From NCBI GenBank assembly GCA_046155885.1, contig JBJXFU010000192.1:1-42845 (forward strand): a stretch of 42,845 nt of DNA. Reading direction: 5' to 3'. This DNA is from JAOADN01 sp046155885 (lineage in GTDB: Bacteria; Pseudomonadota; Alphaproteobacteria; Rhodobacterales; Rhodobacteraceae). The notes beneath the pieces are model-generated. The model did no database searches and was not told the origin of the DNA. It saw nothing but the letters and a program-made list of their open reading frames with translations. The position numbers and the translations under genes are program-made. This document shows positions 13,758-21,626 of the stretch, in pieces; within the stretch, counting starts at the first letter, position 1, and the number at the start of each line of letters is the position of its first letter.

Positions 13758-13792
13758 GGGGGCCGGGGGCCGGGGGCCGGGGGCCGGGGGCC
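13758..13792 (+). repeat. (GGGGGCC)5 heptanucleotide tandem repeat upstream of nadD
   Basis: Five perfect copies of GGGGGCC in tandem end 20 bases before the nadD start codon. The plus strand, identical to the nadD mRNA, holds five G5 runs separated by CC, a strong G-quadruplex pattern. The 7-base unit is not a multiple of three and is prone to slippage. Placed in the likely 5' leader, it may affect nadD translation or copy-number-dependent expression; this is inferred. Confidence 0.85.
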
Positions 13793-13812
13793 GGCGCGGG
13801 GAGGGGGGCGGA

Positions 13813-14463
13813 GTGAGGACGGGGTTTCCGCTGGCGCTGCCGGGGCAGGCGATCGGGCTTCTGGGCGGGTCGTTCGATCCGGCGCATGAGGGGCATGCGC
13901 ATATCACGCGCGAGGCCCTGAAGCGGTTCGGGCTGGCGCGGGTGTGGTGGCTGGTCAGCCCGGGCAATCCGCTCAAGCCCGAGGGCCCGGCGCCGATGGC
14001 GGACCGGATGGCGCGGGCACGCGCGGTGCTGGGCGGCGATCCGAGGGTGGTTGTGACCGACATCGAGGCGCGGATCGGGACGCGGTTCACGGCGGAAACG
14101 CTGGTCCGGCTGCTGCGGCTTTACCCGGGGGTGCGGTTCGTCTGGCTGATGGGGGCGGACAATCTGGCGCAGTTCCATCTGTGGAAGCACTGGGAGCGGA
14201 TCATGCGGAGTGTGCCGGTGGGCGTTTTCGCGCGGCCGGGAACGCGGCTTGCGGCGCGGGGGTCGCGGGCGGCGGACGAGTTCGTTCAGGACCGGCTGCC
14301 CGCGACCGACGCGCGGCTTCTGCCCTGGCTCGATGCGCCGGCCTGGTGCTTTCTGGACGTACCGATGAGCGGGCTCTCGTCGAGCGCCATCCGGGCGCGG
14401 GGAGAGTGGCGGAGGGGGCCGGAAGCTGTGCGGCGGCGCTTGCCCGGGGCGGGCGGCACTTGA
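13813..14463 (+). CDS. nadD: Nicotinate-nucleotide adenylyltransferase
   Basis: Transfers AMP from ATP to nicotinate mononucleotide to give deamido-NAD, the penultimate step of NAD synthesis. The 216 residues fit the family. The nucleotidyltransferase signature GGSFDPAHEGHAHI (H/T-x-G-H class) lies at about residues 18-31. The C-terminal SGLSSSAIR motif, equivalent to ISSTxIR, binds the ATP phosphates. I use the GTG at 13813, preceded by GGGGGGCGGA. An open frame extends further upstream through the GGGGGCC repeat, but that part is not conserved in type. dacB follows after 13 bases, so both are probably co-transcribed. Confidence 0.92.
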   Translation: MRTGFPLALPGQAIGLLGGSFDPAHEGHAHITREALKRFGLARVWWLVSPGNPLKPEGPAPMADRMARARAVLGGDPRVVVTDIEARIGTRFTAETLVRLLRLYPGVRFVWLMGADNLAQFHLWKHWERIMRSVPVGVFARPGTRLAARGSRAADEFVQDRLPATDARLLPWLDAPAWCFLDVPMSGLSSSAIRARGEWRRGPEAVRRRLPGAGGT

Positions 14464-14476
14464 TAAACCCTCGGCC

Positions 14477-16003
14477 ATGACGAAGGAAACCAGATCGGGC
14501 GGGATGTCGCGGCGGGCGCTGATCATGGCGCTGGCGGCGGGTGTGGCGTTTCCGGCGCTGGCCGAGGCGCCGGTGACGCTGCGCCGCCGTCCGGTGGCAC
14601 GCCCCGGGGCGGTGGGGTCGGCTTCGACGTCGTCGGCGCGGCCGGCGGCGGGGGCGGAGGATGCCTTTGCCGACAGGATCCTGGCCGAAGCGGCGCTGGG
14701 GGGCGAGGCGGCCTGGCTGGTGGCGGACGCAGGAACGGGGGCAGTGCTGGCGGCGCGTCGGCCGGGGCTGGCGATGCCGCCGGCGAGCACGGCCAAGGTT
14801 GTGACGACGCTTTACGCGTTGGCGCATCTGCCGGGGAATTTCCGTTTCCGGACAAGGGTTCTGGCGACCGGGCCGGTGACGGGCGGGCTGGTGCGGGGGG
14901 ACCTGATCCTGGCCGGGGGCGGCGATCCGACGCTGTCGACGGACGGGCTTGGCGATCTGGCGGCGCGGCTGAAGGCGGCGGGGTGCCGGGGCTGCACGGG
15001 GGCGTTCCGGGTCTGGGGCGGCGCGCTGCCGTTCCTGCGCGAGATCGCGGGCGACCAGCCGGTGCAGGCGGGCTACAACCCGGGCGTTTCGGGGATCAAC
15101 CTGAACTTCAACCGGGTCAACCTGGTCTGGGCGCGGGGGGCGGAGGGGCCGGTCCTGTCGTTGGATGCGCGGGGCGAGCGGTTCCTGCCGCCAGTGCATG
15201 TTGTGCGGGCCTCGGTCGCGGAACGGGAACTGCCGGTCTATACCTATGACGAGGGCCGGGACGGCGAGGAGTGGACGGTGGCCCGCGCAGCGCTGGGGCG
15301 GGACGGGAGCCGGTGGCTGCCGGTGCGGCGCCCGGAGGCCTATGCGGGCGATGTGTTCCGGACGCTTGCCGCTGCGCAGGGGGTCGATCTGCCGGCCCCG
15401 GAGGTGATGCGTGAGAGCCCGGCGGGGGCCGAACTGGCCGCCGCCGAGAGCGAGCCGCTGCCGGTTATCCTGCGGGATATGCTGAAGTTTTCGACGAACC
15501 TGACGGCCGAGGCGGTGGGGATGACGGCCTCGGCCGCGCTGGGGGCCGGGGGTCATGAGCGGTCGGTGGCGGCGATGGTGCGGTGGTTCGGGCAGGCGGC
15601 GGGCACCGGGGGGGTGGGGCTGGTCGATCACTCGGGCCTGGGGGCCGCGTCGCGGATGACGGCCGAGGCGATGGTGGCGGGGCTGGTGCGGCTGGGGCCG
15701 AAGGCGGGGCTGCGGGGTCTGCTGCGGGAGATTCCGTTGGGGGTGAAGGGCGGACCGCCTACCGCGACGAAGCTGCAGGCGAAGACCGGGACGCTGAATT
15801 TCGTAAGCGCGCTCGCGGGTTACGCGACGACACCGGGGGGGCGGGAGCTGGCCTTCGCGATCTTCACCGGCGATCCGGCGCGGCGCGAGGCGGCGCTGGA
15901 CGAGGAGAGCGAGCGGCCCGTTGGGGCGGCGAGCTGGGCGAAGCGGGCGCGGCGGTTGCAGGGGCAGCTGCTGCTGCACTGGGGCGATGTCTTCGACGGG
16001 TAA
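14477..16003 (+). CDS. dacB: D-alanyl-D-alanine carboxypeptidase/endopeptidase, PBP4 family
   Basis: Periplasmic penicillin-binding protein of class C type that trims stem peptides and cuts cross-links in peptidoglycan. 508 residues, as in DacB. Export signal with paired arginines near residues 12-13 (MSRRALIMALAAGVAFPALA), Sec or Tat. Active-site motifs are in order: S104-x-x-K107 (STAK), S339-T340-N341, and K436-T-G. The long segment between the first two motifs is the extra domain of PBP4 proteins. A second ATG at 14504, just before the signal, is an alternative start. It lies directly after nadD. Confidence 0.93.
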   Translation: MTKETRSGGMSRRALIMALAAGVAFPALAEAPVTLRRRPVARPGAVGSASTSSARPAAGAEDAFADRILAEAALGGEAAWLVADAGTGAVLAARRPGLAMPPASTAKVVTTLYALAHLPGNFRFRTRVLATGPVTGGLVRGDLILAGGGDPTLSTDGLGDLAARLKAAGCRGCTGAFRVWGGALPFLREIAGDQPVQAGYNPGVSGINLNFNRVNLVWARGAEGPVLSLDARGERFLPPVHVVRASVAERELPVYTYDEGRDGEEWTVARAALGRDGSRWLPVRRPEAYAGDVFRTLAAAQGVDLPAPEVMRESPAGAELAAAESEPLPVILRDMLKFSTNLTAEAVGMTASAALGAGGHERSVAAMVRWFGQAAGTGGVGLVDHSGLGAASRMTAEAMVAGLVRLGPKAGLRGLLREIPLGVKGGPPTATKLQAKTGTLNFVSALAGYATTPGGRELAFAIFTGDPARREAALDEESERPVGAASWAKRARRLQGQLLLHWGDVFDG

Positions 16004-16051
16004 GTGCCTGCGGTCGCTGCGTTAATCGGGGCCGGGCCGGGCAATCCGGAG

Positions 16052-16095
16052 GTATCCTGAACGTATCCTGAACGTATCCTGGACGTATCCTGAGC
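16052..16095. repeat. 11-bp tandem repeat, four copies
   Basis: The unit GTATCCTGAAC occurs four times without gaps (16052, 16063, 16074, 16085). The first two copies are identical; the third and fourth differ at one position each (GGAC, GAGC). The period is close to one helical turn, so a protein binding each unit would sit on one face of the DNA. It lies 49 bases after dacB and 145 before the convergent DUF2330 stop, so it is outside coding sequence. Confidence 0.85.
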
Positions 16096-16164
16096 GTGGA
16101 GACGCGGGGGCGTGCGCACGGGGGTTAACCATGAATGGCGCATCGGGGTGTGGTTGGCGTGGCG

Positions 16165-16200
16165 CCCCCTCACCCTGGCCCTATCCCCCGGGAGGGGAGG
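16165..16200. repeat. Dispersed CCCTCACCCTGG palindromic repeat, copy 1
   Basis: The segment CCCCCTCACCCTGGCCCTAT followed by CCCCCGGGAGGGGAGG matches a short palindromic intergenic repeat that occurs in many GC-rich proteobacterial genomes. A second copy is at 19797-19840. Both sit at the 3' ends of gene pairs, here between dacB and the convergent DUF2330 gene. It can fold into a GC hairpin and may help terminate transcription. Confidence 0.6.
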
Positions 16201-16239
16201 CGATTTGGGTGGGCTGGGCGCCCGGGGGGGCCGGCGCCC

Positions 16240-17544
16240 CTACCGGTAGCGGCGCGGGATCGTGCGGGCGATCTGCTGGGCGATCTTGTCGGGGTCCCAG
16301 CCGGTCAGCAACCGCAAGGTCGCGGCCTCGTCGCGGATGCGTTCGCGGGCCGCCTTGATGTAGTCCTTGGCGTCGCAGGTGATCTCGCCCTTGAAGGGGT
16401 GGTTCAGGATGTAGCGGCCCTGGAAGTTCTCGCGGTCGGCGGTTTCGCGGAACATCAGGTCCTGAAAGAAGCTGTCGGGGCCGTAGCGGATGTGCATGCG
16501 GGTGACGAAGACATCGGGGACCGACGCCTCGGCCTCGCTGACCCAATCGACGCCGAGAGCGCGGAATTCCTGATAGCTCAGGGGGTCGTCGGCGCAGGGG
16601 TCGCACCAGGCCATGTCCCAGGCGTATTCGAGGAAGGCGCCGCTGTCGCCGGCGGCGCGGGTGAACATGGCGCGGTAGAAGTCGGGGAACACGTCCTTGA
16701 CGAAGACGGGGATTTCCTTGTCGGTGGGGACGTCGTCCAGCGTGTAGTTGGCCAGCGTGGTGCGGCCCTTGCGGGTCATCGTCATCACCAGAAGGTCCTG
16801 CGGGCCGTCGCCGTTCAGCTTGCCCAGTTGCAGGGGCAGCATGAAGTCCTTCGAGCGGAAGCTGATCTGCAGGGGCTCGACGTCCTGCACCTTGCCCGCA
16901 GCGTGGCGGGTCAGGTTCACTTTGGCCACGAAGAACTTCATGCCCATGCCGATATATCCGGCGAGCGCGTCGGCCGCGCCTTCGGGCAGCTTGTAGCCTT
17001 CGCCGGTGAGGAAGGTGACGAGGCCGTCGGATTGCTTGGCCGAGAGGATCTGGATGTCGTAGATGCCGACGGCGTATTCGCTGAGGATGCGGACGCCGAG
17101 GGCGCGGGCTCCGTCGCGGCGGGTCTTTTCGTCTCGTCCGCCGCCGCAGCCGAAGATGCCGCAAGCTTTTTCGACAACGGGGGCTTCTTCGAAAACAGGC
17201 GCGCTGCACGGGTCGGGATCGAAATACTCGACCAGTCGCGGCGCGGTGTAGCTGTCGAGGTGATCGACCGTCTTCGCGGGCACCGTCGTCACGCTCTTGC
17301 GCGGCAGGACGGCGGGCGTGGGCACGATCATCGCGAAGTCCGAGACCGGGCACTGATAGTCCGACGACATGGTGATGACCGAGCGGGTGCCGTCGCGGAC
17401 GAAGACGATTTTCGAGGAGCGGTTGTAGAGCGAGCCGTCGGCGCGGGCGACATAGAAGCCGCAGAAAGCGAAGGCGGGGGCGGCGGCAAGGGCGAGGAGA
17501 AACGACAGCAGAAGCCGCGACATCAGGGGGCGAAGGGGCTGCAT
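16240..17544 (-). CDS. DUF2330 domain-containing exported protein
   Basis: A 434-residue protein of the DUF2330 family, whose function is not established. A Sec signal peptide (MSRLLLSFLLALAAAPAFAF from residue 8) is followed at once by the family hallmark CGFYVARADG and then a beta-rich body. Cysteines are numerous (YQCPVSD, DPCSAP, ACGIFGCGGG, WCDPC, ITCDAK), so disulfides or metal binding in the periplasm are likely. Two in-frame ATGs, at 17544 and 17523, are possible; neither has a strong ribosome-binding site. It has the same orientation as the TerB-like gene 95 bases upstream. Confidence 0.82.
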   Translation of the reverse strand: MQPLRPLMSRLLLSFLLALAAAPAFAFCGFYVARADGSLYNRSSKIVFVRDGTRSVITMSSDYQCPVSDFAMIVPTPAVLPRKSVTTVPAKTVDHLDSYTAPRLVEYFDPDPCSAPVFEEAPVVEKACGIFGCGGGRDEKTRRDGARALGVRILSEYAVGIYDIQILSAKQSDGLVTFLTGEGYKLPEGAADALAGYIGMGMKFFVAKVNLTRHAAGKVQDVEPLQISFRSKDFMLPLQLGKLNGDGPQDLLVMTMTRKGRTTLANYTLDDVPTDKEIPVFVKDVFPDFYRAMFTRAAGDSGAFLEYAWDMAWCDPCADDPLSYQEFRALGVDWVSEAEASVPDVFVTRMHIRYGPDSFFQDLMFRETADRENFQGRYILNHPFKGEITCDAKDYIKAARERIRDEAATLRLLTGWDPDKIAQQIARTIPRRYR

Positions 17545-17639
17545 GGAATGACTCGCTGAAAGGACGCTCTGACACGGATTTCCGCACAGAGCCCCGGGTC
17601 GGGTCAAGCGACGATGAGCGCGCAGCTGCCCTGCAAGGG

Positions 17640-18062
17640 TCAGAGCGTCAGGTGCCGCACCCGCGCGCCCCATTCGATGGCAGCGGCGTGGAGGCGGTCG
17701 AGGCCAAGCTCGTCGCGCACTTCTTCCAGAAGCCGCAGTTCCACCTGGCCGAGCCGCGCATCGGCCGCCGCCACGTCGCAGGCCATCGCATAGGCGGTTT
17801 CGTTCAGCTTTTCCGGGAGCGCGTCCTCGACCATCGCGAAGAGCACGTCGAGGCCGTCGTCCATCTCCATGATCTGGTAAACGGTCTGGGCGACGGCGCG
17901 GATGCGTTCGGTTTCGTAGCCTGCGAAGACCGGGAGGTGGTTCACTTGGCGTTCGATGGCGACAAGCTCCGCGGTGCGGATGGTTTCGTCGGAGACCGAG
18001 ACGGCGACCATGATGGCGATGAGGGCGTCCTGGGCGGAGAAGGCGGGAAGGGTCTGGGACAA
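17640..18062 (-). CDS. TerB-like tellurite-resistance family protein
   Basis: A 140-residue all-helical protein with the TerB-like pattern: AFSAQDALIAIMVAVSVSDE, then MACDVAAADARLGQVELRLL. Acidic residues in the helix-turn regions probably bind a metal ion (the second is an AAADARLGQVE box, typical of TerB domains). Cytosolic, no signal peptide. No terC, terD or other tellurite genes are nearby, so a real role in tellurite resistance is doubtful; stand-alone TerB proteins are often linked to membrane-stress or metal sensing. It is divergent from lysS across a 130-base promoter region. Confidence 0.8.
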   Translation of the reverse strand: MSQTLPAFSAQDALIAIMVAVSVSDETIRTAELVAIERQVNHLPVFAGYETERIRAVAQTVYQIMEMDDGLDVLFAMVEDALPEKLNETAYAMACDVAAADARLGQVELRLLEEVRDELGLDRLHAAAIEWGARVRHLTL

Positions 18063-18192
18063 GGGGCATACCGGAACTGGGGGGCGGGGCGGAGATTATT
18101 GACGATGGGGTGGGGGTTCAATAGGAACCGGACCTTGCGCGCGAATGCGTTCCGCCGCCCGACCCGCCGCCCCAACCGACGCGAGACCCGCC

Positions 18193-19773
18193 ATGACCGC
18201 CCTGCGCGATGCTGCCATGAACTCCAAGGCCTGGCCCTTCGAGGAGGCGCGGCGGGTGCTGAAGCGCTATGAAAAGAAGGACCCCGAGAAGGGGTATGTG
18301 CTGTTCGAGACGGGCTACGGGCCTTCGGGGCTGCCGCATATCGGGACCTTCGGCGAGGTGCAGCGGACGACGATGGTGCGGCGCGCGTTCGAGATCATCA
18401 GCGATATCCCGACACGGCTGATCTGCTTTTCCGACGATGTGGACGGGATGCGGAAGGTGCCGGAGAACGTGCCGAACCAGGAGATGCTGCGCGGGCACAT
18501 GCAAATGCCGCTGACCAGCGTGCCCGATCCCTATGGTGAGTACGAAAGCTTCGGGCACCACAACAACGCCATGCTGCGGCGGTTCCTGGATACGTTCGGG
18601 TTTCAGTACGAGTTCATCTCGGCGACCGAGTTCTACAGATCGGGGCGGTTCGACGCGATCCTTCTGCGGGCCTGCGAGCGCTATGACGCGATCATGGAGA
18701 TCATGCTGGCGTCCTTGCGCGAGGAGAGGCAGAAGACCTATTCCTGCTTCCTGCCGATCCATCCCGAGACGGGGCGGGTGCTGTATGTTCCCATCAAGAA
18801 TGTCGATGCGGTGCGCGGCGAGATCACCTTCGACGACGAAGACGGACGGGAATGGACGCTGCCGGTGACGGGCGGGCGGGTGAAGCTGCAGTGGAAGCCG
18901 GATTTCGGGGCGCGCTGGGCGGCGCTGGACGTGGACTTCGAGATGTACGGCAAGGACCATTCCACCAACACGCCGATCTATGACGGGATCTGCGCAGCTT
19001 TGGGCGGGCGGCCGCCGGAGCATTTCACCTATGAGCTGTTCCTCGACGAGCAGGGGCAGAAGATCTCGAAGTCGAAGGGCAACGGGCTGACCATCGACGA
19101 GTGGCTGAGCTATGCCGCGACCGAGTCCCTAGGCTATTTCATGTACCAGAAACCGAAGACGGCGAAGCGGATGTGGTGGGACGTGATCCCGCGGGCGGTG
19201 GACGAGTATCACCAGAGCCTGCGGGCCTTTCCGGATCAGCCGGTGGAGCAGCGGCTGGCGAACCCGGTCTGGCATATCCACGGCGGCCGGCCGCCGGCGA
19301 GCGACATGGTGGTGTCGTTCGGGATGCTTCTGAACCTGGCGAGCGTGTCGGCGGCGAAGGACAAGGGCGGGCTCTGGGGCTTCATCCGCAACTATGCGCC
19401 GGGGGCGAGCCCGGAGGCGAACCCGCAGCTTGATGCGGCGGCGGGCTATGCGGTGCGGTATTTCAACGACCACGTCGCGCCCACGCGGGTGTTCCGGCTG
19501 CCCAGTGACAGGGAGCGGGCGGCGATGGAGGACCTTGTCGGGCGGCTGAGGGCTTGGGAGAGGGGGCTGGACGCCGAGGCGTTGCAGACGATGGTCTTCG
19601 CGGTGGGGACGGACCACGGATTCGAGCCGCTGAGGGACTGGTTCACGGCGCTTTACGAGGTGCTCTTGGGGGCGAGCCAGGGGCCGCGCTTCGGGGGGTT
19701 CGTGGCGCTTTACGGGGTGGGCGAGACGGTGGCGCTGATCGGGAGGGCGCTGGCGGGGGAACTGGCGGGCTGA
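18193..19773 (+). CDS. lysS: Lysine--tRNA ligase, class I
   Basis: Charges tRNA-Lys with lysine in the cytoplasm. This is the class I (Rossmann) form found in archaea and alphaproteobacteria, not the class II enzyme of E. coli. 526 residues. The HIGH-like motif is PHIGTFGE at 48-55 and the KMSKS loop is KISKSKG at 290-296. The zinc-type insert seen in archaeal homologues is in the region SCFLPIHPETG. The ATG at 18193 is chosen because conserved sequence starts soon after it (NSKAWPFEEARRVLKRY); an open frame extends 16 codons further upstream. An intact, single-copy essential gene. Confidence 0.95.
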   Translation: MTALRDAAMNSKAWPFEEARRVLKRYEKKDPEKGYVLFETGYGPSGLPHIGTFGEVQRTTMVRRAFEIISDIPTRLICFSDDVDGMRKVPENVPNQEMLRGHMQMPLTSVPDPYGEYESFGHHNNAMLRRFLDTFGFQYEFISATEFYRSGRFDAILLRACERYDAIMEIMLASLREERQKTYSCFLPIHPETGRVLYVPIKNVDAVRGEITFDDEDGREWTLPVTGGRVKLQWKPDFGARWAALDVDFEMYGKDHSTNTPIYDGICAALGGRPPEHFTYELFLDEQGQKISKSKGNGLTIDEWLSYAATESLGYFMYQKPKTAKRMWWDVIPRAVDEYHQSLRAFPDQPVEQRLANPVWHIHGGRPPASDMVVSFGMLLNLASVSAAKDKGGLWGFIRNYAPGASPEANPQLDAAAGYAVRYFNDHVAPTRVFRLPSDRERAAMEDLVGRLRAWERGLDAEALQTMVFAVGTDHGFEPLRDWFTALYEVLLGASQGPRFGGFVALYGVGETVALIGRALAGELAG

Positions 19774-19796
19774 GGTGGAGGGGGAGGCGGGTGGCC

Positions 19797-19840
19797 GCCC
19801 CCTCACCCTGGCTCTCTCCCCCCGGGAGGAGAGGGGAGGG
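19797..19840. repeat. Dispersed CCCTCACCCTGG palindromic repeat, copy 2
   Basis: Second copy of the element at 16165-16200, here CCCCCTCACCCTGGCTCTCT followed by CCCCCCGGGAGGAGAGGGG. The two inner arms (CTCTCCCC / GGGAGGAGAG) form a hairpin. It lies between the 3' ends of lysS and the CHAD gene. That matches the position of copy 1 between convergent genes and suggests a role in terminating transcription from both sides. Confidence 0.6.
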
Positions 19841-19925
19841 CGTCGGGGGATGGGATGGGGCGTGGCCGCCACGTCTCGCCAGCCATCCGGCAGAGGGGGA
19901 GGGGAACGGCGCCCGGGCGGGGGGC

Positions 19926-20789
19926 TCAGCGGTCCGCCTGCCAGAGGCGCCACCAGGCTGCCCAGCGGCGGACCAGCGCCTCGGCATCCTCGGCGAAGAG
20001 CCGGTCGGCGAGGGTCCGGGCGGCGGCTTCCAGACGGTCGGCATGCAGCACGGCATGTGCCCTGACCGCTTCGGCGTCATCGGCCGGAAGATCGGCCGCG
20101 CCGAGGCGGGCGAGAAGGACGGCGATGTCCTGCCGGTCGCCCAGCCGTTCGCCGATTTCGCCCACGGCCGCGGCATGCGCGGTCATCATCGCGGGCCAGA
20201 TGGGGGTGAGAAGGCGGGCGTGGTACCAGTGGTCCTTGACGCGCTTGCGCCAGTCGTGGATCGCCTCGGGGTCGCCGCGGCGCGCGCGGTCGGCGGCCTG
20301 GCGAGCCTTGTGCCAGGCGCGGGTAAGGCCGGGTTCGAGCGCGGCGAAGCCTTTGCCGGAGATCGTCCAGTCCGGGGCGGCCGCCGCCATCGCCTCGAGC
20401 CGCGCGGCCGCGTCCGCCAGCGCCGTATCGCGGGCCGCGTCGGACACCGGTCCCCGGGGCACGAGGAGCCGGGACAGGCTGGCGCGCAGCGGGGGAGCCG
20501 CGTCGGCCGAAAGCGCGGCGACGGTTAGCGGCAGCACCTCGGCATCGCGGCTGGCCGAAATGCCGCGCCCGATATCGCGGAGGGCGGCGTTGGCGGCGTC
20601 GAACCCCTCGACCCGGTCGCGGAGGAGGCGGAGGAGCGCGCGGGTCTTCTTGATCGACTTGCGGGCGGTGTGGATGCCCTGCGCTTCGCCGGCGCGCAGA
20701 TCGGCCGCCCCCTGCGACAGGAGCCGTGAGGCAATCCGGCGCGCCGCGCGCGGAACCGCTTCGCCGCGGCGATCGAATGCGTAAGCCAC
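19926..20789 (-). CDS. CHAD domain-containing protein
   Basis: A 287-residue cytosolic protein made of one CHAD (conserved histidine alpha-helical) domain. CHAD domains bind polyphosphate. The typical features are present: IHTARKSIKKTRALLRLL (residues about 40-57) and AIHDWRKRVKDHWYHARLL (about 180-198), basic helices that line the polyphosphate pore, each with a conserved H. There is no attached CYTH/triphosphatase domain. I chose the GTG at 20789 (VAYAFDRRGEAV) with GGGGAA upstream. The open frame continues much further but in sequence antisense to the DUF4864 gene. Divergent from that gene. Confidence 0.85.
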   Translation of the reverse strand: MAYAFDRRGEAVPRAARRIASRLLSQGAADLRAGEAQGIHTARKSIKKTRALLRLLRDRVEGFDAANAALRDIGRGISASRDAEVLPLTVAALSADAAPPLRASLSRLLVPRGPVSDAARDTALADAAARLEAMAAAAPDWTISGKGFAALEPGLTRAWHKARQAADRARRGDPEAIHDWRKRVKDHWYHARLLTPIWPAMMTAHAAAVGEIGERLGDRQDIAVLLARLGAADLPADDAEAVRAHAVLHADRLEAAARTLADRLFAEDAEALVRRWAAWWRLWQADR

Positions 20790-20883
20790 GGATGTTCCCC
20801 ACGCGGGCCCTGCGCGGGATTGTGAACCACTTTGCGGTCCGGGCGTAGTAGAATCCGCATGTCTGCATCGCAGGAGGCCGAGG

Positions 20884-21312
20884 ATGAACGGGTTGCGCGG
20901 GCTTCTGGTGGCGGGGGCGCTGGCCCTGACCGGGGCGGTCGGTGCCGGGCCGGGCCGGACCGAGGGGGCAGACCCGGCCGCGATCAGGGGGGTGATCGGG
21001 GCGCAGTTCGACGCCTTCCGGGCGGGGGACGCGGGGAAGGCGTTCACCTTCGCCTCGCCGATGATCCGGTCGGTGTTCGGCAATCCGGACAACTTCGGGC
21101 GGATGGTGCGGGGCGGCTATCCGATGATCTGGGCGCCGTCCGAGGTCGAGTTCCGGGGGGTTCGGGCCGAGAACGGCGCGATCTTCCAGCGCGTGCGGGT
21201 GCGCGACGGGGCGGGAAAGGATTTCCTGTTCGACTACGAGATGGTCGAGGGCCCCGACGGCTGGCGGATCAACGGCGTATTCCCGGTGCGCGACCCTGGC
21301 GTCGGGGTCTGA
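20884..21312 (+). CDS. DUF4864 domain-containing exported protein
   Basis: A 142-residue protein with an N-terminal signal peptide (MNGLRGLLVAGALALTGAVG) and a DUF4864 body: AIRGVIGAQFDAFRAGDAGK, then FASPMIRSVFGNPDNFGRMV and GGYPMIW. The fold is likely an NTF2/SnoaL-like cone; members are small periplasmic proteins without known function, common in Rhodobacteraceae. An AGGAGG 7 bases before the ATG fixes the start. Divergent from the CHAD gene, with 94 bases between them. Confidence 0.85.
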   Translation: MNGLRGLLVAGALALTGAVGAGPGRTEGADPAAIRGVIGAQFDAFRAGDAGKAFTFASPMIRSVFGNPDNFGRMVRGGYPMIWAPSEVEFRGVRAENGAIFQRVRVRDGAGKDFLFDYEMVEGPDGWRINGVFPVRDPGVGV

Positions 21313-21626
21313 GCCTTCGCGCCTGAATGTTCTATCGCTGCTCTCCTGCGGCGCTTCCGGCTGCGCGGCGTTGAGGGGCCGGGCCAAGCACGGCCATGCC
21401 GGTCCCTGAGGTACGGGGAAGCGCGCGGCGGTCTCAGGGTCCCTTAAACCCGGCCGCCTATACCGCCTGAGTGTCGGGCCCGGCCGCAGAGCGCGCGCCG
21501 CGCCCGGGTGGGTAAATCCGACCTTTCCCTGCCGATCTGGCGCACCGGACGAGCGCGCGCGGAGCCACCTGCGCGGCCTGTCGCGCGGCACCGGCCGGGA
21601 GGGGGGCAGCGCGAAGGGATCAGCGA
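21313..21626. other. Intergenic region upstream of the beta-helix gene
   Basis: No gene is supported in these 314 bases. An imperfect long-range hairpin (GGTCCCTGAG at about 21400 with CTCAGGGTCC at about 21434) could terminate the DUF4864 transcript. The right half should hold the promoter and leader of the beta-helix gene, whose ribosome-binding site is GAAGGGA about 8 bases before its ATG. No clear -35/-10 pair could be picked. Confidence 0.4.

Noticed and set aside
17640..18062. Tellurite-resistance operon
   Set aside because: Only a single TerB-like gene is present; no terA, terC, terD or terZ genes are around it.
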